Shown one piece after another: positions 38,401 through 53,400 of a DNA stretch of 64,000 nucleotides (positions are counted from its first letter, which is position 1; the number at the start of each line of letters is the position of its first letter). The position numbers and the translations under genes are program-made. The notes beneath the pieces are model-generated. The model was not told where the DNA came from. It searched no databases and saw only the letters and a list, made by a program, of their open reading frames with translations. The stretch lies in contig CP136066.1 of the NCBI GenBank assembly GCA_032622095.1, forward strand, positions 102,695,319 to 102,759,318, in the 5' to 3' direction. This stretch comes from Siphonodentalium dalli (Eukaryota > Mollusca > Scaphopoda > Gadilida > Siphonodentaliidae).

Positions 38401-41400
38401 GTTATGGATATGGTATACATGGAATGACAATATGGTCATAATTGAAGTGTATATGCATACCTGCAGTATAGCTGGATAGTCATTGATGGGCATGTTGATA
38501 TATAGGGAGTGCCATCATTGTATATACAAGTCTGGAAGGTATAAGTGGGCGTGTGCGGGTATTTGTATATCGGGAAGTGCTGTGTGGCCATTGTGAGGTG
38601 TATATGTATACCTGCAGTGACTCTATGGTCATATGTAGGGTGTATATGTATATCTTGAGTGGTTAATATGGCCATGGGTGTGGAGAATATGTATACTGGG
38701 GTGACTATGGGCAATGGTGAGATGAATAGGTATACATTGCGTGACTATGATCATGACTGGTGAATAGGTATACAGGGAGTGACTATATGGCCATGGGTCA
38801 GGGGTAGGAATGTAAGTAGTATGCCGGCATGGTGCATTACTGTATGGTAATATGTGGGGTTTATGGGTATACCCAATTATGGTTGTATGGTCATGTGTGA
38901 GGTGTTTGTATATAAAGCTGGTGGTCAAATGACCATTGGTGAGGTGTATATGTATACGTGGGGTGGTTATATGACCATGGGCGTGGTAAATAGGTATAGA
39001 GGGCCAATGGTGAGGTAGGTATACAAGAGGTTACTATATGATCCCGAGTATGGAGAATAGGTGTACAAGAAATCATGGTTCAGGTGTGGTAGTATATACC
39101 TAGTGTATCTGCATGGTGACTCATGTCTGTATGGTCATGTGTGGCTGAATAGTGTGGCTGTGTGGTCATGGTGAGGTGTATGTCTATAAACCAAGTGCCT
39201 ATATTGCTATTGGTGAGGTGTATATGTATAACTGGAGCGACTCAATGGTCATGGGTGTGGTGTATATGGTTATGACCATTGTTGTGGCGAATATGTCTAC
39301 AATAGTGAGGAGAATATATGTACACAAGGAAGGACTTTATGAGGTGTATGAGTATACATGTACCTGGTGTGCCTACATGGTGACACATTGCTGTATGGTC
39401 ATTGGTGGGGTATACAGGTATGTATACCCAATGGTGGCTGTATGGTCATGGGTGAGGCATTTGTGTATAAAGTGAGTGGCTATATGGTCATTTGTCTGGT
39501 GTATATATAGAGAGTGATGGTAGGGCCATGGGCAAAAATTCACTTTTCAGGTTTGGACCATTTTTTTTCAAGTAATATGTAAGTATCTTTGGTATGAAAT
39601 GTGTTTATTGTTTTGGTATATCTTAAATGTGTCATACTACGGTGTTTATAGACCAAATTGCTGAAGATGGCTTCCAAAATGGCAACCAAATTTGGTTCTG
39701 CTTGGTTCAGCTTGGTAATTCGACGCACCCAATTATTGCATTTATAAGAATTTCCCTCCTCCATAGCTAGCAAACAATTCGGAAACAAAACGAGTCAATC
39801 ATTTTATGGTACCGATGTGCAATGTCACAAACTTAAGAGGTGTAGGAAACCAATCATTCTGATTGTTTCTTAAGTCGAGGTGACTCTTCTGGAAATGTTC
39901 AAATAATGGTGTGAAATATCGATTGCAAGTTACTTAACCAATAACAGAAGTATAAGTATGCCAATAAATATATAATAATATGATTAAATTCCTCACATAA
40001 TTTATCTTTTTTTGGTATAAATTAAATTGTTATAAAAAATATATCAAGATAGATATTTGAAATAAACTATGGGAAAGATAACAAAAATTACTTACAATCA
40101 CTGATTTTTTTGGTTCTTTGTAATTTAAAAACAAGAGGTACGTCTTAAGAACTAAAATTGGACAAACGGAATTTTTACAACTAAACTAATCATCATCATC
40201 GTCGTCGTCATAGTCATCATCATCGCTGTCGTCGTCGTAGTCATCAACATTGTCATCATCAGCATCGCTGTCATCGTAGTCATCACCATCGATGTCCTCG
40301 TAGTCATCATCATCGCGTCGCAATCACCATCATCTTTATCGTCGTCATAGTCAATCATCACCATCTTAATCGTCGTAGTCATCACCATAATCGCTATCGT
40401 CGTTGTCATCATCGTCATCTTTACCGTAGCAGTCATAATAATCGCTGTCGTCGTAGTCATCATCATCATCATCATCATTATCATCGCTGTCGTCATCGTT
40501 GTAATCACCATCGTCGTTGTGTCGTCATCGCTCCCGCTGTTGTATAGTCATCATTGTCATCATCGGTGTCATGATCATCATCATCGATGTCGTCGTTGTG
40601 GTCATCGTTATCAAATATCATCGCTGTCGTCGTGGTCATCACTATCATCGCTGAAGTCGTCATCATCATCACCATCATCATCATCACAGTCATCATAATA
40701 GTCATCATCATGACTGTTGTCGTCTTCGTCATTGCTCATTGCTGTCTTCGTCAAAGTAATAAATAGATGATGTTGTTGACAATAACAACGAAAACGAGGA
40801 CGGCGGATGGCGAAGCTGATATCGATGATTGTGACTACGACAACAACTATATATGACAACTTCGACGGTGATCGTAATTGACACAGATGGCGTCGATGAA
40901 GACGACGACAACGACGATAATAATGATGACGATTTCGACACCGATGGCTATTCTTATGATGATGTCGACCATGTTGCTACACGACGACCGTGATGATGGT
41001 AATAATTAGGATGAAGCTGAGATGATTATGATGACAACGGCAACGATGATTATGATGACGACGATGATTATGATGACAGCGATAATGATAACGAACAGCG
41101 AGTATGATCACTACGACGACAACCTCGATGATTATGATGATGACTACGACGACAACGATGATGATGATGACTTATACAACGACAGCGATGATGATGGTGA
41201 CTTCGACGATGACAGCACTGATGATGATGACTACAACCGAACGACAGCGATGAATACGACGACAGCGATGATGTTGATGACTACGACAATGACAGCGATG
41301 ATGACAACGGCTATTATGATAACTACGACGACAGCGAATATTATCATGATGATGACGCCGAAATGACAGCGATGATGATAATAACTACGACGACGATGAT

Positions 41401-44400
41401 GGTGGTGACTACGACGAAGTTAGAGATAATGATGATGATAATGAGATGACGGCGTTGACAATTGCGATGGTGATGAAGATGCTTTCAATGATTACGATGA
41501 CGATTCTGATAATGATGTCGAAAACGACGACGATGATTGAAGTTTAGTTGTAACAAATCCGTCTGTCCACTTTTCGTTCTTAAATTCTCAAGAACCAAAA
41601 AAGTCCGGGAGCTAGTAGGGGTACTCTTGCACCCCCCCCCCACAGGGACAACTTTACCCCACTCATTTTGTTCCTTATTATGTCCTTCAACTTTTAAGCA
41701 ATGTTAACAAGAAAAAAGGTGGCCGTGTAGACCACAGACAAGATGGCGTCCATCATGGCCGCCGTTTTTTCAGGCTAGGCCCTAAGTCAGTTTGATGAAA
41801 ATGTCTATATTTTCATGAAGCTAAGATATAAGGCCACTTTTATAGGGCAAAATCTAAACTCCACACCAAGATGGCCGCCGGAAGTTGAAAATATGATGTT
41901 TTTTTCACTAATATCTTCTAGATCAACTTTTGCCATGTGGAACTGGTTGAGACATGTGACTTTGTTTTGTATTTTTTATATCAACTCATCATTGTAGCAA
42001 TGAAATATGCAATTATTTGGGTCCCAGCCCCTTAAATCATAATTGGGATTCTAGTCATATTGCAACAGGAAATGAACAGAAATTTGTTATATACGTGAGG
42101 CATATCATTACCTATGAATACTCCAACTCATTGGAATCCAAATTGTTACTTTGACTCAAAATGGCTCACAAAATGGCCACCAAAATATGGAAAATGGTAG
42201 ATATTGTCCCAGCGTGTCCTGCAATCGCTTACAAGTTGTGGCTGATTAATACAATGGGCTATTCTGCCTTCTACGTGTTGAATACTAACATGTCTGATGC
42301 ACCACGATGTATTGTTAATATTGTCACCACTTATATTGCCAGAAATATTGGATTTCTCTCTTGCAAACTTGACATAAATATCAGCAAAAATTCACTTTTC
42401 AGGTTTGGCCCATTATTTTCAAGTAAAATGTAACAATCTTTGGTATGAAAGGTGTTTATTGTTTTGGTATTTCTTAAATGTGTCACACTACGGTGTTTAT
42501 AGACCAAATTGCTCAAGATGGCTTCCAAAATGGCAACCAAATTTGGTAAAAAGTTGATTCTTACATATATCCCGAACAAGGTAGCAAATTGTGACTCACT
42601 TGTTATTATACGTGTTAGGTAATTAACTGACAACTACATGTTCTATTCTGGTTATCCCATGGGACATGACAAATTCATTTTAAAGTTGCAGTATGGAGAA
42701 CCTATTTTGTGTTTCTGGCCATATTATTGAAAGGAAATGGGCAGAACTTTGAGACGGAACTGAGATAAACCATAACTGTGGCTATTCTGGCCCATTAGGA
42801 TAAAAATTGATCAACTGGATACAAGGTGGATGCCAAATGGCAGCCAGGGGGTTACTGTATGAGCATATGTGAGGTGAATAGGTAGGTATACAGGGAGTTA
42901 TTGTATGGCCATGAATGATGTGAATAGGTATACAAGGAATGACTATATGGTTATGAGTGTGGTGTCCGTGGTGAGATGCATAGGTGTACAAGGAGTGGTC
43001 ATGGTCATGTGTGGGGTGAATCGGCATGCATGGATGGGTGGGATGTACATGCCATGTGTACCGTGTGTGGCTGTATTGTGATATGGTGGTGATTAAGAAT
43101 ACATGTGATGTCTGTATGATAATGGATGAGGGTGGATATGTATACAGGGTGTGACTGTATGGTCAGGTGTAAGAGTATACCCGTGTGTACCTGCATGGTG
43201 ATTCGTGGCGGTATGGTCATGTACGGGTATACTCAAGTGTGGCCATGGGTGAGGGGTATGTATATAAAGCGAGTAGCTATATGGCCATGGATGAGGTGCA
43301 TATGTATACATGGAGTGACTCTCCGGTCATGGCTGTGGTGTATTAGTATATATTGAGTGGCTATTTGGCTATGATCTGACGAATAGTATACATGGAGTGA
43401 CTTATGGTCAATGATGTGGTGAACATGTATATAAGGATTGTCTGTGTTCATGTATGAATGTTTTGAGACTATATGGTCACAGGTCAGATGTAGGAGTATA
43501 CCTGGTGTCATGGGTGAGAGTATGTGTATGAAGCGAGTGGTTATATGGCCATTGGTGAGGTGCATATGTATACCTGGAGTCACTCTATGGTCATTGATGT
43601 GGTGTTTATGTATATCTTGAATGTCTATTTGGCCATGTTGTGGGTAATAGGTATACAGAGGGTGGCCGTATGTCCAATTGTGAGATGAATGGGTATACAA
43701 AGATTGACTTGTGATCATGAATGTGGTGAATGTGGGAGTGACTATATGGTCATGGGTCATGTGTAGGGGTATACCCGATGTGTCTGCATTGTGACTCTTG
43801 GCTGTATGGTCATTTGTGGTGTGTACTGGTATAACCAAGTATGGTTGTCTGGTCATGGGTCAGGTGTACGTGCATAGAGTGGGCGACTATATTGTCATTT
43901 GCGTGGTGTTTATGTATATATGACTGTGTGGTAATGGGTGGCTATATCTATCCATGTTTAATGTTTCATCAATTGTGCATAAACACCATCAAGATGGATA
44001 ACTCTCTGATATGACCTCTCTATTGATTAACATATCCTTGAATTATTGTGGAAATAGTTACCCAAGTTACACATGTACAACCCGCCCATTACCACACAGT
44101 AACTCCATATGTACGTAAACACCACACACATGACAATATAGTCACCCACTTCATACACGTACACCTGACCAATGACCATACAGCTAAACTTGGTTATACC
44201 CGACACACCACAAATGACCATACAGCAACGAGTCACCATGCAGGGACACCAGATACACTCCTACACTTGATACATGACCATACAGTCACCCCTGTATACA
44301 TATTCACCACACTCAGGATCATATAGTCACTCATTCACATCACCATGGACCTTACAGTCACTACATGTATACCTATTGACCACACCCATTGTCAAATAAC

Positions 44401-47400
44401 CACTCAATATATACATATACAGCTACCCATGACCATAGTCAATCCAGGTATACATTTCACCAATGGCATTCAGCCCTTCCAGACATACCAATACCCGCAC
44501 ACACGACCACTTATACCTTCCATACTTGCATATACACCTCACACATGACAATTCAGCAACTCACTGTATACTCATACATACCTACAGCTACTCCCTATAC
44601 ACCCGCCAATGATAATACATCAATGGCATATATAAACAAGAAAACCATAGTCAGAAATGGTAACGCCACCAAGATCATATTATTAGCCATAAATATAAAT
44701 TATAATATAATTATAATATAAAATATTATTCATTAGTTAACTAATGACTTGTTAAATAACATCTAATAAATATTCATCTTATTCACAACTTTAAGGAGTC
44801 CTTCTGGCACACGAGAATATTATCGCCGTTTGATTTGCACCAAGTGAACTCGGCGCATATCTAATTGATAGAACAGACCTCTATTATGATTGTCGTGTCG
44901 TTATTTGTTTAATATACGTATCAATTGACATATACGCACCCGTTCCCTCATTAAAATATATATATATCGCCCATTTTAGGGGACCTCCGCGAATTCGGGG
45001 ACTTCCGCAAAGTGACCTCCACAAATCGGGACCTACTGCAAATCGTCGCACCCAATGCAATTTGTAAACAAATACGATTGACATGCGTTTTAACGAGGTG
45101 AGCTTTAATTAAACGAAAGAAGCATTCTACATAAACTATTTGTCATGGACTCAGCCAATGTGCCATATATATGTGTCAACTAAGGTCGCTTTGCGTGGTA
45201 AAAGTGAAAAGTGAAAGTGGAAAATCCTATTGAAAATGAAAGTAGCCTACAATTTTGGGATTTCCGCGGCAGATTGCAGTGAATCTATACTATTGGAAGT
45301 GAATGTACAATTCCTGGAATTCTATCAGATATCGCGACTCTGCTCGTTTTCGTGATCATAGGTTATATAGGGCCTATACGACCACGAAACGAGTCGAGTC
45401 GCGATACATCCATCGATACAAACACATTGTGTATACGATACAATTTTGACTTGATGATCAGAAAATAAAAGAAGGCGGTTAATCCAAGTCTCCAACAGAA
45501 CAGACATGCGCGCTCTAATTAAAATTACCCATAATTCACTTCACTACACCAGGGGTTCCCAATGGGTTATACATTATTTTCAGGCTATCAGATTATTTAT
45601 ATTTTCAAGAACATATTATTACACCGGTGACTTTAAGTTTACAATTTCAGCCTGTCCTGACACTATTGGTATGTTTGAGTTATATTTTCAAGAACATATT
45701 ATTTACGGTGGCGTTAACTTTACAATTTCAGCATTTACTTGATTCTATCGGTACGATTGAGCAAGGTACAAAAAGCTATTCTCCCACAATGTATTCGCTC
45801 ACTGCTCCATAGATTATCAAAAACAGCTTACACCACCTTGTGGTGTAATGAGCACCCAGCTTACTCCAGGTATACATGCATATACACTTCAATCATGACT
45901 GCACCGTCATTACATGTACACCAATACACATTACCCATAACCATAAAATCACTCCCTATTTATCCACACACCCCCTCCATTATCATACATACAGCACATG
46001 TATACATATACACCCACCTGTCGCAATACAGCCACACACGGTACACATGTACATCCAACCCATCACATTACAGTCACTCCATATATCTATAAACAACACA
46101 CAGATGACCAAGAAGCTACTCTCGTTATATCCATACACCACATCAATGCTCATACAGCAACACCGGGTACACCCGTACTGGGTCACACAACCATACACCA
46201 TACAGTCACTCCGTGTATAACGATTAAGCTTACACATGATCGTACAACCACTCCTTGTATGCCTATACATCTCACCATGGACATAACACTCATAACCGTA
46301 TAGTCACTCCTTGTATACATATTCACATCATTAATGACCATACAATAACTCCCTGTATACATATTCACCTCACCTATGATCATACAGTAACTCCCTGTCT
46401 GCCATTAAATTTTTGGCATCCACCTTGTATAAAGTTGATCAATGTTTATCCTAATGGCCCAGAATAGCCACAGGTTATGGTTTATCTCAGTTCCGTCTCA
46501 AAGTTCTGCCCATTTCCTTTCAATAATATGGCCAGAACCACAAAATAGTTTCTCGGCAAAATTCCATACTTCACCTTTAAAATTAATTTGTCATGCCCCA
46601 TACGGAACTGGGACAAACAGAATAGAACATCTAGTTGTCAGTTAATTAACTAACACGTATAATAACCAAGTGAGTCATAATTTGCTATCTTTCCGAAAAA
46701 CTAGGGAATAATGTTTGGGATATATGTAAAAAATCAACTTTTTACCTAATTTGGTTCCCATTTTGGTCTATAAACACCGTTGTGTGACACATTTAAGATT
46801 ATCTAAAATAATAAACACTTTTCATAACAAAGATCGTTACATTTTACATGAAAAAATGGTCCAAACCTGAAAAGTTAAGTTTTGCCGATATTTATGTCAA
46901 GTTTGTGAGAGAAAAATCCAATATTTCTGGTAATGTCAGCGGCGACAATAGTAACAATTAAACGTGGTGCATCAAACATGATAGTATTCAATGTATAGAA
47001 GGCAGAATAGCTAATTTTATACACCAACCACAACCTGTAAGCGATTGCAGGACACGCTTGGGCAATATCCACCATTTTCCATATTTTGGAAATGGCCGCC
47101 ATTTTGAGCCAAAGTAACAATTTTGGTTCCATTGAGTTGGAATATTCATAGGTAATGATATGCCTCACTTACATAACAAAGTTCTGTTCATTTTTTGTTG
47201 AATATGACTAGAATCCCTATTGTGATTTTTTGTGAAATGTTATGCTTCGTTCTTTCAAAATCGAATTTTTGAGGGGTCAGAAGGGGCTAGGATCCCAATA
47301 ATTGCATATTTCATTGCTCTGATGATCAGTTAATATAACAAATACAAAATAAAGTCACATTTCTCAACCAGTTGCAAACAGCATAAACTGATATAGAAGA

Positions 47401-50400
47401 TATTAGTGAAAAAACATATTTTCAACTTCTGTCGGCCATTTTGGCGGCCACCTTGGATGGGGAGTTTCAATTTCGCCCCATAAAAGGGGCATTATATCTT
47501 AGCTTCACGAAAATATATACATTTGTATACATTTTACTAGATTTTCCCGCTATAATTTGCATCAAACTGACTGGTCTGACAAACGGCGGCCATGATGGAC
47601 GCCATCTTGTCGGGAGTTTGCGCGGCCACCTTTTTAGCTCAACTTTACTTTGTAAAGTTTGAGCTATTGCCATGGCTTGGTATCCGTCGTCCGTGTGGGT
47701 GTGTGTGTGTGTGTGCGTGTGTGATGCGTCAACAATTTCCTTTAGCACAGGCTACAGGTCGTACCTTTGGTCGGATCATTATAAAATTTGTCATGGCTGT
47801 TGAAATTGGAATGTAGATGGGAATGAGTCATTTTGGGGTAATTCGGACAAAAAACATGGCCGCCAGCAGCCATCTTGGATTTCAAAATTTAATCCGTTAG
47901 CACGGGCCACAGGTCGTACTGTTCGTCTGATCATCATGAAATTTGTCATGGATGATAATATTGACATGTAGATGGGAACGAGTAATTTTGGGGTCATTCG
48001 GCCAAAAAACATGGCCGCCAGCAGTTATCTTGGATTTTACTCTTTGTATGACTAAATTCTTTAGCACGGGCTGCAGGTCGTACCTTTAGTCTGATCATCA
48101 TAAAATTTGTCATGGATATTAACAATGACATGTAGATGGGAACGAGTAATTTTGGGGTCATTCGGCTAAAAAACATGGCCGCCAGCAGCCATCTTGGATT
48201 TTACTCTTTGTATGACTAAATCCTTTAGCACGGGCTACAGGTCCTACTTTTAGTCTGATCATCATAAAATTTGTCAAGAATGTTAATAATGACATGTAGA
48301 TGGGAACGAGTCATTTTGGGGTCATTTGGCCAAAAAACATGGCTGCCAGCAGCCATCTTGGATTTTACTCTTTGTATGACTAAATCCTTTAGCACGGGCT
48401 ACAGGTCGTACCTTTAGTCTGATCATCATAAAATTTGTCATGGCTGATGAAATTGGAATGTAGATGGGAATGAACCTATTTGGGGTCATTCGGACAAAAA
48501 ACATGGCCGCCAGTGGCCATCTTGGATTTCAAAATTTAATCCATTAGCACGGGCCACAGGTCGTACTGTTCGTCTGATCATCATGAAATTTGTAATGGAT
48601 GATAATATTGACATGTAGATGGGAACGAGTAATTTTGGGGTCATTCGGCCAAAAAACATGACCGCCAGCAGCCATCTTGAATTTTACTCTTTGTATGACT
48701 AAATTCTTTAGCACGGGCTGCAGATCGTACCTTTAGTCTGATCATCATAAAATTTGTCATAGATATTAACAATGCCATGTAGATCAGTGTAGATGGGAAC
48801 CAGTGGGGAACGAGTAATTTTGGGGTCATTCGGACAAAAAACATGGTCGCCAGCAGCCATCTTGGATTTTACTCTTTGTATGACTAAATCCTTTAGCACG
48901 GGCTACAGGTCCTACTTTTAGTCTGATCAACATAAAATTTGTCAAGAATGTTAATAATGACATGTAGATGGGAACAAGTCATTTTGGGGTCATTCGGCCA
49001 AAAAACATGGCCGCCAGCAGCCATCTTGGATTTTACTCTTTGTATGACTAAATCCTTTAGCACGGGCTACAGGTCGTACCTTTAGTCTGATCATCATAAA
49101 ATGTGTCATGGCGGTTGAAATTGGAATGTAGATGGGAACGAGTCATTTTGGGGTCATTCGGAAAAAAAACATGGCCGCCAGCGGCCATCTTGGATTTCAA
49201 AATTTAATTCATTAGTGCGGGCCACAGGTCGTACTGTTCGTCTGATCATCATGAAATTTGTCATGGATGATAATATTGACATGTAGATGGGAACGAGTAA
49301 TTTTGGGGTCATTCGGCCAAAAAACATGGCCGCCAGCAGCCATCTTGGATTTTACTCTTTGTATGACTAAATTCTTTAGCACGGGCTGCAGGTCGTACCT
49401 TTAGTCTGATCATCATAAAATTTGTCATGGATATTAACAATGACATGTAGATGGAACGAGTAATTTTGGGGTCAATCGGCCAAAAAACATGGTCGCCAGC
49501 AGCCATCTTGGATTTTACTCTTAGTATGACTAAATCCTTTAGCACGGGCTACAGGTCCTACTTTAGTCTGATCATCATAAAATTTGTCAAGAATGTTAAT
49601 AATGACATGTAGATGAGAACGAGTTATTTTGGGGTCATTCGGCCAAATAATATGGCCACCAGCAGCCATCTTGGATTTTACTCTTTGTATAACTAAATCC
49701 TTTAGCACGGGCTACAGGTTGTACCTTTAGTCTGATCATCATAAAATTTGTCATGGATGTTAACGATGACATGTAGATGGGAACGACTCATTTTGGGGTC
49801 ATTCGGCCGAAAAAATGGCCGCCAGCAGCCATCTTGGATTTTACTTTTCTCTTCATGTCTATAAACTAGTATTAGACATTCAACTTTCCACATTCCTAAT
49901 CGCTCCATTGACTGTAATACATTAAATTATTCCCTTTCCAAGTTGAGCTACAGTGTCATTGACACTTTCATTTCTTGTTAACATTGCTTAAAAGTTTAAG
50001 GACATAATAAGGAACAAAATGAGTGGGGTAAAGTTGAGTCCCAGGGGGGTGGGTGCGAGGGTGCGCGAATTCAAAGTGCGCGAATTCAAAACTGAGCGAA
50101 AAATAATACTGAGCGAATTTAAATACGAGTAAGGTACACCAATTATAACCACACACCCATTGCCAAAAAAGTAACGAACGCTTGATATGACCATTGACAC
50201 ATTATTATGTTGATGCGTTGTCCGCTCGCGGCAAATACACTGAACTGTTGGTTTCTCGGTTATCTTGTATGACATTCGAATGTTTTTCGGCTGGCATGTA
50301 ACTTTTCTTTGTTATTTGACGCAAATACCGAGTATGTTTTAAATTAGATTTACATTGTATCCATCACCTCCTACGATAGGGCCATGCAGATATGCATGCT

Positions 50401-53400
50401 TGCCAATCTGCACTATAAGATGGTGTAATGATAATATATGCATGGCCTCATGTAATGCACTCCTGGTATCAACTTTGAAAATATGGTCTCTCATTAAGGT
50501 TAATTAAAATAAAAGTGTGATCACATGAGGGTTAATTAAAATATGGCCACATCCAAAGAGGGTTAATTGAAATATGGCCCGATGAGGGTAAATTATATGG
50601 TCGGATGAGAGTTAAATAGTATTAGTATTTCGTAGCCACGAAATAAAAAACAAATTCCCCATGTCCTAAGTCTATGGGGCGCCGTTCTTCTATTTATTAC
50701 CTATTTAGTGATATCACTAATTCATTTTATGATATCACAAAATCGATTTTGTGATATCACTAAATGCTTATTATTTTGTGATATCACAAAATCGATTTTG
50801 TGATATCATAAAATGAATTAGTGATATCACAAATTCGATTTTGTGATATCACATATTCATTTTGTGATATCACTAATTCTGACAACATGACTATTTAGTT
50901 ACATCACTAATATTATTTTGTGATATCATGAAATATTTTGTGATATCACTTTTTAAATCGTGTAAATGAATTTATGATATCACAAATTTGATTTTGTGAT
51001 ATCACTAAATGCTACTATTTTGTGATATCACATATTCGATTTTGTGATATCATAAAATCATTTAGTGATATCACAAATTCGAATTAGTGATATCACAAAA
51101 TGATTTTATGATATCACTAAATAGGTAATAAATAGAAGAACGGCGCCCCATAGTAATTTTGTGATATCACAAAATGAATATGTGATATCACATATTCGAA
51201 TTTGTGATATCACAAAATGATTTTGTGATATCACAAATTCGAATATGTGATATCACAAAATAGTAAGCATTTAGTGATATCAATAATTCGATTTTATGAT
51301 ATCACAAAATGTTACATAAATAGTAGAATGGCGCGGCAAGCTATGCCATTTCCTATTTATTGATATCACAAAATGAATTAGTGATATCACATATTCAATT
51401 TTATGATATCACAAAATGAATATGTGATATCACAAAATAGAATTAGTGATATCACTAAATGCTACTATTTTATATTCGATTTTATGATATCATAAAATCA
51501 ATTTGTGATATCAAGAATTCGAATTTTTGATATCTTAAAATATTTAGTGATATCACAAAATAATTTGTGATATCACAAAATGAATTAGTGATATCACATA
51601 ATCGAATTAGTGATATCATAAAATGAATTAGTGATATCACTAAATAGGTAATAAATAGAAGAACTGCGCCCCATATAAATCAGCCACCGTAGTATGTGGA
51701 ATTATATTTGTTATCAAATTGTTGATATTGTTACCAAAATGAGTGACATAAAGGCACAAACCACTCCCCATTGCGCAACTGATTATCCAGAGGCCCAACC
51801 TTTGCACAACGGTAAGTATAATGTCGGCCAAATTGAACAAGAAAACCATATAGTCAGAAATGGTAACGCCTTCAAGATCATATATTATTAGCCATATATT
51901 AAATATATTGGAGCTTTAATTTGTAATTCTGTTCATTGTGTATGGTGTGTGCTTGATGGTGAAGCATGTGAAAACATTTTTAAAATCGGACGTGCCAAAG
52001 TTATTATAGTTATGAAATGTTTATACACCTGCATACATGCGTCACGTATATATATATAATATGTGTTCAAAGGGCGCATACGTTCCAATTGGTTGAAAGG
52101 TTCATCGGTAAACATACAACGTACATTGCATTGATACACCAATAACCACACACGATCTTCGTTACATGGTTCAAGTACGCAGATACCGCCGAGTATTTTT
52201 TTAAATCACATTTAGTCCATCACCTCCTGGGACAGGGCCAGATATGCTTGCCAATATACGCCCTAAGAGGTAATAAAGCGAATGCGAACAACAGTCGATG
52301 TGCTGAATTCTACCATTAAAACAGTTTGCGATTACAAGATGTATACTGGTACGAGCAGCTAACCGTATATATACACGTACCCGTGCTAAACAAAAATTAT
52401 GTTAACACAATTATTTTACTTATCTATATAACTCAAGGTCCCAGCTAGCATGCAGTTGAGTCAATGACAGTTAGCAACAGCCCCATGTATAGTTATAGAG
52501 TTGGATGCTCTAAAGACTTAGCAAGATAAACAAGAAAACCATAGTCAGAAATGGTAACGCCACCAAGATCGTATTATTAGCCATAAATATAAATAATAAT
52601 ACAATTATTCTATAAACTAGCTTTCAAATTTTATGCGGGAAATTTCCGTACTTCCATATTTCAAGTTTTCCCGTTTCTCGTGGCATACATTACTTTCATC
52701 AAACTGTCTTCTTTATTACACAAGCTGATAGGCCCGACTTCACCCGGGCTGTTTCACATCTGCTTTCCGGTGAAAGGTGCGATTTGACCTTCAATTGACT
52801 ATTTCGAAAGTCAAGGTCAGGTCAGGGTCATGATTTGTCCAGTCCAAAACACCCCCACCCGTAGAAAACTACCCATAGGTATCAAATTTCGTCGAAATCC
52901 GTCCGTTTTACCCAACTTGACCTTTAATTAACAATTTTGAAGGTCAAGGTAAGGTCAGAGTCATGATTTGACCCGTCCAAAACACCCCCCCCCCCCCGAC
53001 AAAAGTACCCATAGGTATCAAATTTCGTCGAAATCTATCCGTTTTATCCGAGTTGACCTTTGATTGGCCATATTGAAGGTCAAGGTCAGGCCGAGGTCAC
53101 GATTTGACCCGTTCAAAACTCTCCTCAGACCAAAGTATCCCTAGGTATCAAATTTCGCCGAAATTTGTCCGTTTTACCCAAATTGACCTTGCATTGACAG
53201 TTTTAAAGGTCAAGGTCAGGTCGGGGTCACGATTTGACCCGTTCAAAACACTTCCCGGACACAAATACCCATAGGTATCAAATTACGTTGAAATCTATGG
53301 AAAGCCGAGGAGGACATGTTGGTTGCTAATTGCTAGATATACGACGCGGTATTTTGAAGGTGTTTCAAACTAGGAGATAGAAGTATTCTGCCTTTCAAAT

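Larger units (their letters stand above)
41625..50065. mobile_element. Large (~8.4 kb) foldback element G with nested insertions
   Basis: The left terminus has ACTTTACCCCACTCATTTTG and the right terminus its inverse CAAAATGAGTGGGGTAAAGT. Inner landmarks also pair, e.g. 'gatgcc...ccttgtat' near 42830 and 46425, and 'caggtttggcccatt' near 42400 and 46860. Both arms carry the ~40-bp minisatellite (42790-43960 and, inverted, 44060-44635 plus 45855-46410). The centre is a spacer near 43970-44050. A ~1.2 kb insert (44636-45850) and element F copy 3 interrupt the right arm. No transposase seen. Confidence 0.7.

Noticed and set aside
40152-41366. Asp/Met/Thr-rich frames
   Set aside because: Translations of the TCATCG/CGATGA trinucleotide arms, not a protein gene.
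37594-46500. Many 60-200 codon Tyr/Thr/His/Pro-rich frames on both strands
   Set aside because: They are translations of the ~40-bp minisatellite (GTATACA / GGTCATGGGT units) in the foldback elements, open in several frames and both strands.
50676-51680. CRISPR-like array
   Set aside because: Palindromic units of variable spacing with near-identical spacers in an animal intron; no direct-repeat/unique-spacer structure and no cas genes.
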